Shown here piece after piece: positions 11,335-24,080 of a stretch of 64,000 nucleotides of DNA. Each line of letters starts with the position of its first letter. Positions within the stretch are counted from its first letter, which is position 1. The DNA comes from Cytospora piceicola (Eukaryota; Ascomycota; Sordariomycetes; Diaporthales; Cytosporaceae): contig JALQBC010000003.1 of the NCBI GenBank assembly GCA_023375675.1, forward strand, positions 620,001 through 684,000, in the 5' to 3' direction. Under the pieces are notes generated by a model. It was given only the letters and a program-made list of their open reading frames with translations. It was not told the DNA's origin and made no database searches. The position numbers were made by a program, and so were the translations under genes.

Positions 11335-13895
11335 GCCCGTGGAGATGGAGCGGCGGGGCTGTGCGGAGCAGTTGGTGGAGAGGGTGTGCCCTGGCTGCGT
11401 GGGAGGCGAAGGCGTCGATGTTGGGGGGGGGGGCGAGGGTTGTCCTGAGAATGGTCTTGTTGGCCCCCCCGGTACAGCCTGGGGAGTCGTGGCGGGGATG
11501 TCGTGGCGGGGATGGTCGGGCGCGAAGATTATGAAGTTGGGCTTGGTGGCCTTTAATGCCGCTGGGCTTTTTTGGGGGGAGAGGGGGAGGGGGGGGAGGG
11601 CGGAAGGGTAGTGGTGGTTTGAAGGTAGGGACTCCGAGGGCTGGTTTCTTCGGAGGCCATGTTGGTGTATTCTGGGCGATTAGATTGAGTGTATTGGGGA
11701 GGATTGATAGTCGGAGGCCGTATGTCTTGACACAACGCCCCCAAATTGTAATATATTTGAGGAGATATGTACTGCGAGATGGAACTGCGCCAGCAAAGTA
11801 CGGGATATCAAACACAGGAGTTCTGCGAAGCAGGTAGGTACTTGGAGATTCATGAAGGGATATCAGTACCTAGGTATGGGGAGAGTACTATGTCCATACT
11901 AGGCATATATGTATACCCATCTACCTGCAGAGACGGGAAAAGGTAAGGTATTATAATCATACTCCTCCACCCTTATCCGCCTGCGTCCCCTCTGACGTAC
12001 GACCGAGTGCGCATTTCAGTGGAAGCTCGATTACAAACTTCCATTGCTTGTCACCTCACGGCATTTCTTTGTATCAAGACCGGGGGGCAAGCGGCCTTGC
12101 GAGTTCCGAGCAGAAGAGACTTGGCGATCTGCACGGCATTCCCGACGTTTTGAGCCTAGAGCCAACATACCAATGAGGAGGCTCACGTCTTCCTGTTGAG
12201 GAAGTCAAGTCCTGCGTGGGGGCTGCGGCTCGGTGGGATTTCTGTCTGCTTTTGTATGTGCGGTACATGCCTATGTTGTATTTACATACTGGTGGTACTT
12301 ACACACAATGCGACTTATATCGGAGCGAGAGCCGGGTCTTATTGCTGCGATACCCAGTCGGCTTCATAGGCTCCCCCCGCGACGACGGCTTATGCACTGG
12401 CTCTACACATGATGAGGTAGTCCAGAGGGTGGGAAGGGTAAGTTCATGACGGATAAGTTGTTACTGAAACATGTCATTCACGTTTGGGCACCTGGTCCAA
12501 ACACATCTAGAGATGGAGACGGAAACTCACAACAGAGCTCTACCAGTAAGGAAATGATAAACCTTGTTTCCTCTGGCATATGTCAGACGTCAGTAATGCA
12601 GACTTACATAATATATCCGGCTTGGCAAGATATCAAGCTTCTTTCCGTCCCGCCCCGTCCCGTCCCGTCCTGCCTATTCGACGTCGACCCTCGGCCCCTA
12701 CTTCTTCCATATAGAATTACTCTATGGCAGGTAGAGCTCCGACACCCTGTTGCGTTCGCTTGAGGTGCTGGCGGATGAACCATGGGGGAAACGATATTAA
12801 ACCATGGTGAGTTCGCCCGGGTACGAACCCAGATTGTAAGGAATACACATGCGGCTGAATGATACATAGCAAGAGCCCGGTGCTTAAAGTGGTGCCATAT
12901 ATATAGGCACCCATGTTCGCAATTCGCCGAGATGTGGAAATATGCATGCACCTCTGACCGGGGTAATCGACACTGTATCAAAGCGTCCAGTGGGGGTGTG
13001 AATGGGGCTGGGTTTACGCTATCGCAGACTAACTAACATCCTCGTTATTTTTGGCAACAGTCGAAAGAAGCCACTCTAGTTTGGTAATATCGGCTCGAGT
13101 GGGAAAGAGATGGAAGCCCATGACAGAGAGAAGGTTCGGGGTTCAGAATTGAGGCCGTAAATGAATTCCAGGCGGAAGCTTAGGTCAGACGGTTGACGTA
13201 GGAAAAACCCCCCGTTTCCATTCTTTTGCATCCGGTATGGACACCTGCAAGGCTAGCATTGCTGGAAGAACACTGCTGCTTTTTAGGCTCTAATAATAAC
13301 GATTATACAATATTGAAATGTACAAATCCCACAAGCCAATGTCGGTGAACGGTGCTCGCAAATGCTCGCTTGTTTGGAATCCGTCCTCCCGTACCCAAAA
13401 AGACCCAATGCAATGCGCCGTGCGAAACATCCAAAACCTGGTATGTACAATGATTGACTGCCAAGGTAGGTCCTGAGTGATCCCGTGGATGGTACTTCGC
13501 AGCGCCCAGATTGGGTGTGGGAAGTGCATTGGTTGATGGTGTTGTTTATTGATGTTGTTGTTGATAATTGTTGGACCACGACTGAAATCCCTTGTCCCCC
13601 TCCGCTCCTAGCTCCTTCACAAACTCTGCCCCAGCCTCCCCCCCCCCCCAAGCCGTTGAAACAAGTGTGAAAATGATGGTCAACCGGTCGACAGGATAGA
13701 GAAGCAAAAGCGTTGTGCAGGGGTATCTTGGCTGCAGGCAGCGAAAACTGGCATCTCTAAACGCCCAGCCCCCATCAGAAAGTCGGTATCAGAGTCGTTA
13801 CGTTTTGAGAGCCGGGTCGAGTCAAGCCCTCAGGTATATGCAAGTGGTCGTAATCAGTCGGTGATGTCTGGTCGGAGTAACGGTGCCTTTCCCCC
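11335..13895. other. Intergenic, no gene recognised
   Basis: It begins with G-rich low-complexity sequence: an 11-nt G run at 11423-11433 and G/A-rich DNA to about 11620. It also holds a TACCTAGGTA-type element near 11867, a CGTCC pentamer repeat at 12646-12670, a tRNA-like B-box fragment near 12805-12836 that does not fold as a tRNA, and a 12-nt C run at 13638-13649. Translated frames are short and lack family signal. Confidence 0.4.
12646..12670. repeat. CGTCC pentamer tandem repeat
   Basis: Five units of CGTCC, one of them a CGCCC variant, lie in gene-free DNA. No function is apparent. Confidence 0.8.
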
Positions 13896-14471
13896 CTAGT
13901 GGTAGTCCTCGCGCTCCTTTTCCCTCAATCCACCAATATCGTCCATATCAATGGAGTAGAACTGGTGGCTACTCTCCTTCTCGTACGCAGGGAGTTGTTC
14001 CTCATCCAGGGGCTCCATGCCGACAGTGGCATTGTCGCCAACACGCACAACCAGGACCCGGCCGCTCTTGCGACGGCCGCTCTCGTCTTCCTCTTCGGGG
14101 AAGGTAATGTGGATTTCGGGGACGTTGTCGGGAGAGTGGGGAGGCGAGCTGGGGTTCGCCAGCATTGGCTGCCCATCCTTCATAACCAGCACACTAGAAC
14201 GGCCATTCCGGGTCTCGATCGTCAGGCGCTGGTGGTTGTTTCCGCGGGCGCCGTTGTCTTGCACGACATCATTATATTGGGGTAACGAGTTTCGCTGCCT
14301 CTGTTGGCGACGCGTCCGTTTTAGAAGGATCAGGACTCCGACGAGGAGTAGTCCGAGGACTACGAGAACGCTGAGGACTATGATCAAGAGATGGATAACG
14401 TTGGAGTTGCCGTCGTCATCTCCGCGTATGGCGAGGACGCTTCGAGCCATTTGTTTCGGTAGGGCAGGCAT
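13896..14471 (-). CDS. Small single-pass membrane protein with two LPxY motifs
   Basis: 191 residues if translation starts at the Met of MPALPKQMARSV, about 45 residues short of the longest open frame. That start leaves a short N-terminus before one strong membrane segment at about 25-50. The segment is followed by a basic stop-transfer stretch (KRTRRQQRQR), which suggests an outside N-terminus and a cytosolic tail. The tail has LPQY (63-66) right after the membrane and LPAY (160-163) in an acidic C-terminal part. Between them is a strand-rich patch (RLTIETRNGRSSVLV...GRVLVVRVGD). LPxY is a known ligand form for WW domains of Rsp5/NEDD4 ubiquitin ligases, so an adaptor role in membrane-protein sorting is possible. 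That role is inference. No named family was recognised, and no signal peptide or intron is seen. Confidence 0.7.
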   Translation of the reverse strand: MPALPKQMARSVLAIRGDDDGNSNVIHLLIIVLSVLVVLGLLLVGVLILLKRTRRQQRQRNSLPQYNDVVQDNGARGNNHQRLTIETRNGRSSVLVMKDGQPMLANPSSPPHSPDNVPEIHITFPEEEDESGRRKSGRVLVVRVGDNATVGMEPLDEEQLPAYEKESSHQFYSIDMDDIGGLREKEREDYH

Positions 14472-15490
14472 GTTGTTGTTGAGTCCTTGTCTGCGTGGGT
14501 ATGTATGTATAGTGAATGAATGTGATGCAAATAATTTGTGATAAGTTACCCCCGGTCGAGTGTGTTGAACGACAAGGCGATGCAAGGTATCGAAGACGAT
14601 GCTACATTGTTGTCAGTCAGCATGGATTGCTCGGAGGATAGACGACCCCCAAAGTGCTTGCACAGCACGGCATCCGACGTCTCTGGCCATGTCTCGCCTG
14701 GGGTGATGGAGACGGGGAGTGGATTAGTGGGATCTCAGACATACCTCTGCTGCAAAGAATGGCCGTCACGGTTAAGAGACAGTATCACTAACTATTACGT
14801 TTTATTGGTCGTCCTGGTATCGTCGGGACTCGGAATACTCGGGATATTTGCAACTGGGTCAAGTACACAAGGGAAAATGAAAGGACAGGGCTCGACTAAA
14901 AGAATGAAGTCGAGACCAAGGAGTAGTCAACACGCAACGCTGGAAGCAAGCGAGCGTCTAGAGATGGGACAATAGACAGGACTATAGGTGCAGTATGTGC
15001 AGTGGGTAAGGAAGGAATGAATGTGGACTTGACGACGCCGGTGACGATGGACCAGGTGGTGAAGAAAAAAGGAAAGGAAAACAACGAGGAGGAAGGGGGA
15101 CGAAACGAGCAGACCACTCTCCTTAGATGAGAAAGGGAAAGAAATGAGGACCAGGGGACAACACCACTTGGCCAGGCTTGCCACTGGGACGAACTGCAGG
15201 TGCCAGCACAGCCAGGAACGACACCAAGCAAGATGCAGGTACGGATGGGGAATGCAACGGCGCCAAAGCTCGGGTGGATATGACGAAGGCGAGGCTGAGC
15301 TTTATGATTCGCCGCGAGCGCCCACGCCCCTGATCATTGCTGCTTTAGCGTCCTTGCTCAATTCGGCTCAATTTCGATGCCCGGACAAAAACATACAGGT
15401 GTTGACAGGGAATATGACCAATCAGGGCCTCCAATTCCCCTAAACGAAGGAAACAGTGGGACCCCAATTTGGGCATTTGGCAGCCCTCCC

Positions 15491-15525
15491 CTTGCCAAAA
15501 TGCCCTTGCCAAAAAATGCCCTTGC
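15491..15525. repeat. Short imperfect tandem repeat
   Basis: Two copies of a roughly 15-nt unit (TTGCCAAAATGCCC, then TTGCCAAAAAATGCCC) are followed by a partial third. They sit at the head of a C/T/G-rich low-complexity patch that runs to about 15610. Confidence 0.7.
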
Positions 15526-16056
15526 CTATGGTGCCCCACACCCATGTCGTCCCCTTGCTGTCCTTGTTGCCCCTGCTGCCCTGCTGCCCCTACTGTGGCT
15601 GCTGTGTACTTCCCCTTGTTCTTCTCCTTCAAAATATTGATAGCCCAGGATAGCGGCGGGCAGTGCGGCATCGTCTTGCTCTCGTCTGCCCGTCAGGATG
15701 GATCAACGTTCCAGCCCAAAATTTGAGCTTGGCCTGTGCTTGTCTGATCTGCTTGTGCCAGTGCTTCCACATGTCTCTCATCACTTTTGACAGACTGATA
15801 AACAAACAGAGGAAACGGAAAGAAAGAAACAAAGAGGCCCGTACCATGAGGGAATCAGCAGAGATCCTCCTTGGGATCAGCAGATCTGTTTCTCCTCCCC
15901 TCTCCCCCCTGGTTTTTCTTTTCTTTTTCCCTCTATCGATTGCTCACAGCTTGGACCCTTCTGTGACATCGCCTACCCCGAACAGGCAGTGGTCACCCAC
16001 GTGCACCGTATCCAACGACAAAATCAATACCGTATCCATCTATTGTTCGCATTGGC

Positions 16057-16078
16057 ATCTCTAACATATATTAGAGAT
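16057..16078. repeat. Inverted repeat (8-bp stem, 6-nt loop)
   Basis: ATCTCTAA and TTAGAGAT are separated by CATATA. The stem could form a small hairpin in DNA or RNA. There is no adjacent gene, so a terminator role is not indicated. Confidence 0.7.
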
Positions 16079-18055
16079 ACGATGGTATAATGTCGCCGAC
16101 TCTCTAGACCTGAGACTTGCCTATATGGACTTGTTGCCTCTACTACGCTTTCTTCTGAGCCGGGAGCTCCATGTCTGGAACCTCTCAGAGGTCACCTCAA
16201 ACCGCCCGTTGTGGTGCAATGCAGCACAAGCTTTCATATTACCGCCGCACAAGAGGGGGACAATGAGGTAGGTGTACATCGAGCCCATTCGGTGCATTGC
16301 CAACATCCAGTCCGATTCCTTCTCACCGTCAAATTCGAGCATTATCAATCACCGCCATTGGCACGTAGGGTGACACTCATCACCCTCACCTCAGCACGGA
16401 TCCGGATCGACCCATTGGCCCGTCAAGTCCGTCCAGCGCCACCAATATTCGCGAGGTCGCCATCCTTGGCACAGTGCCCATTTTGAGCAGGCATTTTCCT
16501 GCGGGTTGTTCTGATTTGGGAAATTCACATACGAGAATTTCTTTTGCCTCCATGAAGCCACTCTCTGCTGAAAATCTACGTGTAAGTCCCTGTTCAGTCC
16601 TCGCTTGATAGTCCATGGTTCATGGTTCTCCAAGTTCACCTTGCACGCCTGCACGAGCTTGTGCCGATTTCCACCGACTGGCTGCCATCCCAATCAATTT
16701 CCATACCTTGGGAAATGTGCAGCTGCCACCTGCGAACCCGGGCTCTGGACATCCAACTCACTAGAGGCGTCACGCTGAATGAATAAGTCCGTCAATGGCT
16801 GGCTGCACGTCATGGTCTTTACCTCCATCTGCCCCATCTGCCCCATCTGCCGTTGTGCCTGCCTTTGTGCGACTGACCCGAGCCCTTCGACCTCGACAAG
16901 TTTGGAAGGCAAGAGGTCTGCAAGACCAGGTTGTGAACCCTAGATTTGTGTCTGCCACTAACCGTCCGCGAGCAGCCGAAGAAACGGTTTGCATGTACTA
17001 CAAGAGGTATCGGTTGCTTGCCTGGTACCTATCCTATTCCACAGCTTCCCTTCGCCAACTGTACTCAACATTAGACCTTGAAGTGAGCTAGCTATCGGCC
17101 AGAATCTGGCGAACCGGTTGCAAAAGGCATCGTATGTCAACTGAATCTTTCGTGATGAGGGAGCAAATGCCATACTGTCCCTTTGTCAGCCTTGCCGGGG
17201 GGGAAGGTGGCTCCGGGCTCTCGCCACGCCACGTTCTCGACGAGACCGACCAGGTTTCACTGAAAGCCTTCTGTCATCGTTGACGATCTCTGACAGGCAG
17301 CTCCAATCCAGCGGCCTATTTGGTTTACGCGGTGGTGACGATCGATCCTGCGCTGGGTCAAGATGTTGTTTGCCTGTTGGGATCTTCGGGCTCTCGATCC
17401 TTATCGAACCCTCCCTAACAAGCCACTATCATATCCATCTTGATTGTTGAGATTGATCGTGCTGAGGTGTTGTGGTGACGGGGAAGCTCGCCCGGACCTG
17501 CTATTGGCGATGTTTCAGTCCAGTCGCACAAGGGCGGGGCTGGGTGGTTCAATCGACGCTTGGAGCCTTCAAAAAGTGTTGCCCCGGTGGAGTTGCGCGC
17601 CTGTGTTTGCCCTTGAACGATTGAATTGCGCGCACGCCGTTTTATCCTTGTTTTGAGAAGACTTTAGCAGACCCTCTTGGCTAAGCGAGGCATTGGAGCT
17701 GGCTAGGGAAGGCTTGATTGACATAGTGTAGAAGCAGTCGTGAAGCTCGGGCGCGGCACGGTCGGGAGGACTGGCAAATGCGGGTCCATAGGAGTTAGGA
17801 AAGCTCCCAACATCGAGTCTGAGCCTCTGACCCTTTCCTCCGGCCAAGGCATGCGATGTGGTCTGTGTGATCTTCTGCAGTCGTCGATCGGCTTGTCCTG
17901 CTTTAATGTAGTCCGCATTTATGATACCTCGTCAAAGGCAGCCTGAAGATCACCGTGAGCTGTAACGACGACCCGTTTTGTGCTATGTCTGCAACCATTG
18001 TGGAGAAGCACAGGAAACATCGTCTGCCTGTCCGCCCGGGGGGTTTTCCCTCGCA

Positions 18056-18078
18056 GATGCGGATGCGGATGCGGATGC
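18056..18078. repeat. GATGCG hexamer repeat
   Basis: Three perfect copies of GATGCG and one GATGCC variant lie in non-coding DNA. Confidence 0.85.
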
Positions 18079-18746
18079 CAGATCCTCTCCCCACCAAAAT
18101 TGCGGGTCTCTCCGCGGCTGAAATAGCCTAGGCCGAGCCTGCATCACAAGGGGACGGACCAGGGTAGATGTAGGTTCCAACGTTGTCAGGAAGAAAAAAA
18201 AAGGGACACGATCAACAACATGTACACAAGTAGGTACTTCCGTATGCTACAGAGAAGATCAACACCATGATACCAGAGGAGTATGTGCTCGGCGTACTGG
18301 CCATGTTGATGGCCTGCTGATAAACCCTAACAAGAAAAAAGAAGAAGAAAGAAGAAAAAGGGAACTCTACACATACATTCGCATCACCTCACTGGATTGG
18401 TGTATCTACTGTAGATCCTCAGCAAAAAGTGGCTTGAAAATTAGACCTCCGTTCCTTGGGTCCTATAATGTTCTGTAAAACCAAGACCTCATCGCTAACA
18501 GTTCTCACTCGGCCGTGTCAGCATCTTAATTTGTGAGGTGTGCTTTGCAATACCTGGCATTTTCAGCCCATTTCGCATTGTACACGGTGGGTGTGTGTGA
18601 TTGTTTTGTTTTCTTCTCCCTGTGCAGGGCGATCGATCAACTTGGCTGTTCTTGGAGGTAAAGTTTGCGGGGGTGTTGCGGCTCTTGGAACTCGATACCA
18701 CTCGGAACTGTGCCTAAAATAGCCAAAGGTACCATGGGTGCATACG

Positions 18747-18751
<5 letters not shown>

Positions 18752-18778
<27 letters not shown>
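18752..18778. repeat. TA dinucleotide microsatellite
   Basis: About 13 TA units, flanked by CATACGTATA on the left. It lies in gene-free DNA and is likely length-polymorphic. Confidence 0.9.
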
Positions 18779-21064
18779 CAAGATAAGCGGCGTTACCGAC
18801 ATCTGTAGTGCCGAGTCTCTCCCTTGATCGACTTCCAAGGCTGTTAGTGCCAGCTAAACACGCCAGCAAATTCCTGTGACTGCTGTAATAGAGACAGCCT
18901 GTCCCGCACGAGCGACGCGCACAGAATGCCAACGGGCGCTCTTGTGATTACATAGGTAGATACACAATACCTGTTTACCAGCCTACCTGCCTAGTTATAT
19001 ATATGTACCGTACATATATAGATGGATAGACAGTACCGAGACCTGGGCACAGGCTGCGGAGTTCGACCCGTGACGGTGACCGTGGGCCTCGTCCTCCTCC
19101 TCCGCTGGCTATCCTCCTCCTTCAGACTTCTCCCTTTCTGGCCCAAAAGAGAATTCGGTCACCCTTTCTTTTCCTGATCTTGCCCTCGCTCAGCAGTTTG
19201 TCCCTTTGCTTCTCAGAAAGGAGAATCAAACACTGTTCCACCCCCCTTCGTGCCTGGCCTGCTATTTTCTCTTCCTTTCTCTTTTCTTCCTGAAGCACAT
19301 ACAAACCTCTGTACAAATAAAAAAACCACCCCAAAGTCTTGTTGGTCGTTGGTCCTCCCTCACAACACCTCCAAAAAGTATCCATGCCACACAACACACT
19401 GCGCGCGTAAATAGCCTTGTACAGTACAGACAGATACCATCACCAACGATTGGCCTACATACCATCCAACGCAAGCTTTCACATATTAAAACCCCCGGAT
19501 CGTCAACCCTCGTCTATCTACCCTGGATCATATAACAATCATACCTACCCTGCAGTGAGCCAAATCCTCTCGAAACCGGATACCTGGTTCATCGTTGTTG
19601 TATCCTTTTTGCCCAGGGGCCACGGCAAGCAAACCTGACATATAAGATCGCCTGTGTATCAAGTCGCTTCGAGCACGCAAGCGCACAGGATAACGGGATC
19701 TGATCATAGCCATTCGCCAGTTACATACAAAAGCAAGGCAATTGTTGGCGTCTTCGATAATCATTGACTACCCTGTCTTGAGCCTGGTGTTTTCTGCAGC
19801 CTTCCAACGATACCGACGACAACTCAGGCGATCCCGCGCTCACTATTGTGTTAGGACACTAGGGTCCTGTCAGTCAGCCTTAATATCCCGTTCAACCGTT
19901 ACAGAGTGTTTGCCCGATCGGCTGTCAGTACAGTCTAGTAAGTCAGTCATCGATCGCATCATTAGCAACACCTGCTGAATTTTCTTTCTTCGTCTATCAC
20001 AGCCGGTGTTTGTGGAGGTTCTTAGCACAGTGGTCTTTCCCTTTGAATCTTTCCTCCTTGGTCTCCCGGTGAGTTTGTGTTTCGTAACGTTATATCCTCC
20101 GTCTCAAATGGATGACCACATGCACACATGTGCACTGATTATGTTTGTTGCTGCTACTTTGATAACACTGCGCTAACATCAGCGAAGCGGCAGTCAAGGT
20201 TCAGACCGGCCCACGACGCGAGTGAAGAAGGCTCCCGACTACACAGTAGACTCACCCACATTGATGATTGGGCACCCGGGCACGCACCTGGGCACGGATT
20301 CAAGGTCATCAACCACCCCGCAAAACCCAGTAACTCCAGGCCTCCGCTTCAGGGCTGCGTCTCAGGGCCAAGCAAGCACCAGGCAGTGAGCCTGGTTTAT
20401 CAACTAGGAAATAGGAAATCCTCACTCACCCTTCCACCCTTCTCCCCGTGTCTCCCTTCTTTCCCCCGTTACAGACAGAGAGGAAGAGCCTTGTGGTGCG
20501 TATCTATCTATTTCCCCTCTCTTTCCCTTATCATCATCTATCTAGGTGATCCATTACTGCTTCTGTTGCGCTTTCACAACAAACCAGGGCTTGCCTGGTC
20601 CTCCCCGGTTTCGCCTCAGGGTGTCAGGGTGTCTCGCACAACGCTGGATCGTCTCTCTCGCTGTCTCTCTCTCTCTCTCAACCCCCACCATTTGATTTTG
20701 GCCCCCCCCCCCTTGGCATTGAGCTGAATGCCCTTTTTAGCCTTTATCTTAGCGCACCTGCAGCCGACACTTCACAATCTATCTTTCCTCATCTTGATTT
20801 CCTACCCCAAATCCACAACAATCCATTCCGTCCATCCATCAATCCAACCCATCCTACCCATCACACCCCATTTCCCATCTTCCCCCATCCGTACCTCTAC
20901 TGTACGCACTCGGTCATTATCTAGTAATCATATTTCCATTCTCCGACCCAAGCATCTAACTTCCTTTTTCAACAGGTTCTGCAACCAACCAGAACCCTTC
21001 AGAACTTTAACAAATAATTTCCGAATTTCCATCCCCAGGGCTCCACTCCGGCGCGACGCCCACC

Positions 21065-24000
21065 ATGGAGAATGGTCAAGGTGTAAGTTCTCCCTCCCTC
21101 CCTCGACTGCCTTCTTTTTCTGCGCCCCCTCTTCGCAACCTTGCAAATCTCATGTCTACCACCTTGCGCATGTTTTCATGTCTTTTGTGTGTAGCATGGT
21201 ACCTTTGTCATGGGTGCCATGAGCATGTCGCTCCTTCTACCATGAGCAGACGTCATTTTTAGGACACCTATTGATTGGTCCCACGCAGAGCCACGGCCAG
21301 CCTCCGAACCGCAACACTCGGTCCACGAACTTCTTCCCATCCCTCCTGAACGGCACTGGTCAGGGAGGCACCGGTACTAGCATATGGTCCAACAACCCTG
21401 TCACAGACAGCCTTGCCTCGAGGGACTCCGCAGGCGTGCAAGGTGCGTTCAAGAGCTGGGACATCAACGGCGCGAGATTAACACAACCCACAGCACCCGG
21501 CCAGTCGCTGCACTCTGGACAAAGATCTAATGGCATCAACTCAACCGACGGCGGCCGGTGGCCCAGCGGACTGACGAGTTGGACCTCTTCAGAGACAGTA
21601 CAGTCTCGGCCAAGCGCACCACGAAGCACCTCCCCTCCAAGCGCCTATCAGAATACTTCCAACACCTCGCCCTCCTTCAAGCCTGGTCGCTCAGCCAATG
21701 GGAAAAGCACCACGTTTCCGACATCCCTCGCTCCTACACAAAACAGCCTGATGGGCTACTCGAATATCTCGGGAGGCATACAGGGAGGCAGGGCTAATAG
21801 CTTCCAGGCAAGCTTTGGGAGTTTCCAGCGAGGCAGTCAGGGCACACCTGGCTTCGACGAGGCTGTGACCTCACGCGAGGCCATAACGTCAAGACATTCC
21901 GAGAGCGAGGCGCCACCACAGTTCGGCAGTGATGCGTTCGGGTTTACAAATGGCATGGGAACCCAGTCGAGACATGCATCGCGACCTTCGCTCAGCGCAG
22001 CTTCGTCGTCCTACTTCCCCCAACCGTTGAACTCCAGATCTCAGAGTCTGAATCCCCAGAATGACGAGATGGCGTTGGAGGCTGCCCGAGCATCTTTCAA
22101 TAGGGGAATTGCCAGTAACTCTCCAGGACCCCGCCTCAATGGGATACAACAGAACGTGCCGGGCTCATCGCAGTTTTCTCGAGGGATCGAATTCACGCCC
22201 AGCAATCCACTGCAAACGTACCCTCAGGAAACGAGGCGCGACTCGCTGGCAGCAAGCGTCAACCAGTCAGCCCTGAACAGTCCAAGAAGTTTTGGTGGCG
22301 CAAGGCCCGCAGATGCGTGGGCTTCTACGCCGTCTCGGGATTTCGACCACGTGAGTAGAATTCAGAGGTCGCAAAGCCAAGTCTCAAGGCTACCGAACCA
22401 GTCACCGTACATCGATCCCGCGTACAACCCCCTTGCTTTCCAGCCTCAACTGATGCAGCAAATGATGCATCCTGGTCTTTCGCTTCAATATCCGGCGTAC
22501 GGCCTTCCAGGACAGCCGTTCTTCGCTCCTACTGCTCCTGCCGCATTTTCGACACGACAGGGCCGCGGCGCCCCGGAACCGTACGCAAACTATAAGGCAA
22601 CCCCACAAGTATTGGACGATTTCAAGAAGAGCCACAAAACCAACAACAAGAAATGGCAGCTCAAGGTATGTGACATCCCATTTGATGCCTTCACGGGGAT
22701 ACAAGGTGCTAAAGCGAGTTTAGGATGCACTTGGCTATGTAACAGACTTTGCTGGTGACCAGCAAGGGTCGAGATTCCTTCAAGAGAAGATCCCTGGTGC
22801 GAACAGTGACGACAAACAGAGGGTTTTCGAGGAAATTCTGGTCAATGCCAAGGAGATGATGACAGATGTGTTCGGAAATTACATTGTCCAGAAACTATTC
22901 GAATACGGCACCCTAGTTCAGAAGAAGCTCCTCGCCGCGAAAATGCAGGGTCATGTTGCGGAGCTCGCAATGAACATCTACGGCTGCAGATGTGTTCAAG
23001 AGGTCAGTAGGCTCAAAACATTGTGATTTCGCCGACCTTTACTGATATGGTGTACAGGCTCTCCAGTATGTTCTAGTTGAGCAGCAGGTTGAGATTGCCA
23101 TGGAACTCGAGCCTGAAATCATCCGCCTTATGCAGGGCGTCCATGCAAACCATGTTGTCCAAAAGGTTCTAACCAAGTTACCCCGGGAGCGTATCGACTT
23201 CATCTACGACGCCGTCCGTGGCAAGGTGTTTGCTTTGTCAACGGAACAGTACGCCTGCAGGGTCATCCAGCGGATGATCGAGCAGGGGACGCAAGCAGAT
23301 AGGGCGTTTATCCTCGAGGAGTTCCACCAGGTCGCGCACAAGTTGGTCACAGACGATTGGGGCAACTATGTTGTCCAGGCTGTCATCAAGCAGGGAGGAC
23401 CAGAAGCACGAGCCAGAGTCATCCGTCTCTGTATTGACCATTTCTTGCAATTCTCCAAGCAAAAGGTTGCCAGCAACGTGATGGAGCATTGCATTGAGTA
23501 CGGAACAGATGAAGACCGGCTGGAGATCTACCGTTTTATTACCGCCCAGTCGACTGAGGATGGCACCAGTATGTTGCAGCTGATGTGGAAGGACCAGTTT
23601 GCTAATTATGTCGTCCGTGAGTCACGCCTTAAGCCTGCCTGATTTCATGTGTTATGGATTATTTACTAACGTCTGAAAACAGAAAAACTGTGCTTCTGCT
23701 TGAGTGGTGTGGAGCAAGAGACCCTTATCATGGACAGCAAACCCTACTATCTTGCAAGGAAGAAGCCCAGCCGCCCAGATGAGAAATGGGCCGCCTTCGA
23801 GCACCTCATGAGTCGGTTTTCTGCCGCCACCTCGAGGCAAGGGAGCATCAGCAGCATCAATGGCGACTTGAATGGCGCGGCAGTGTCTCGGCCCAGCTCG
23901 CAGTCAGACGTCAACTCGGCGATGCCCACCCCTGCGCTCACAACGGGCGGCAACAGCAGCCCGCGAACAAGCTCTTCTCAAGCGGCTAGTGATGGTGCTA

Positions 24001-24080
24001 CCGAGACGCAGGCACCTCTGCATGAGATTATCAACAAGTTCGACGAAGTTAAACTAGGAAACAACACTCTTGCTACGTAG
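21065..24080 (+). CDS. Pumilio-family (PUF, Puf3-like) RNA-binding protein
   Basis: Five exons are inferred: 21065-21082, 21289-22665, 22724-23002, 23058-23616 and 23683-24080, giving 876 residues with all junctions in phase. The first exon has only six codons. The N-terminal half (to about 440) is Ser/Gln/Asn/Pro-rich and probably disordered. The C-terminal Pumilio domain starts near KWQLK/DALGYVTDFAGDQ. It shows eight recognition helices in order: SRFLQ, NYIVQ, CRCVQ, NHVVQ, CRVIQ, NYVVQ, SNVME and NYVVQ. By the established PUF code these residues predict binding to UGUAUAUA or UGUANAUA, as for yeast Puf3 and human PUM1. Such proteins act in the cytoplasm on 3'UTRs to control mRNA decay and translation. 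Yeast Puf3 targets nuclear mRNAs for mitochondrial proteins, and the same role here is inferred. Confidence 0.93.

Larger units (their letters stand above)
14472..21064. other. Long gene-free region with the PUF leader at its right end
   Basis: About 6.6 kb without a credible gene. Notable contents are listed separately: a CCAAAA/TGCCC repeat, a hairpin, a GATGCG repeat and a TA microsatellite. From about 19.1 kb the plus strand becomes pyrimidine-rich with CT tracts and an 11-nt C run at 20702-20712, typical of long fungal 5' leaders. Candidate leader-intron signals exist: GTGAGT near 20069 and a TTTTCAACAG acceptor near 20976. A lncRNA cannot be excluded. Confidence 0.4.

Noticed and set aside
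12805..12890. tRNA-like fragment with a B-box-like GGTTCGTACCC on the minus strand
   Set aside because: No acceptable acceptor, D or anticodon stems could be drawn. The T-arm look comes largely from a local palindrome (TTCGCCCGGG...CGAA).
15345..15671. Gln/Gly-rich minus-strand frame near 15.5 kb
   Set aside because: Produced by a low-complexity CTG/CCT tract with no conserved core.
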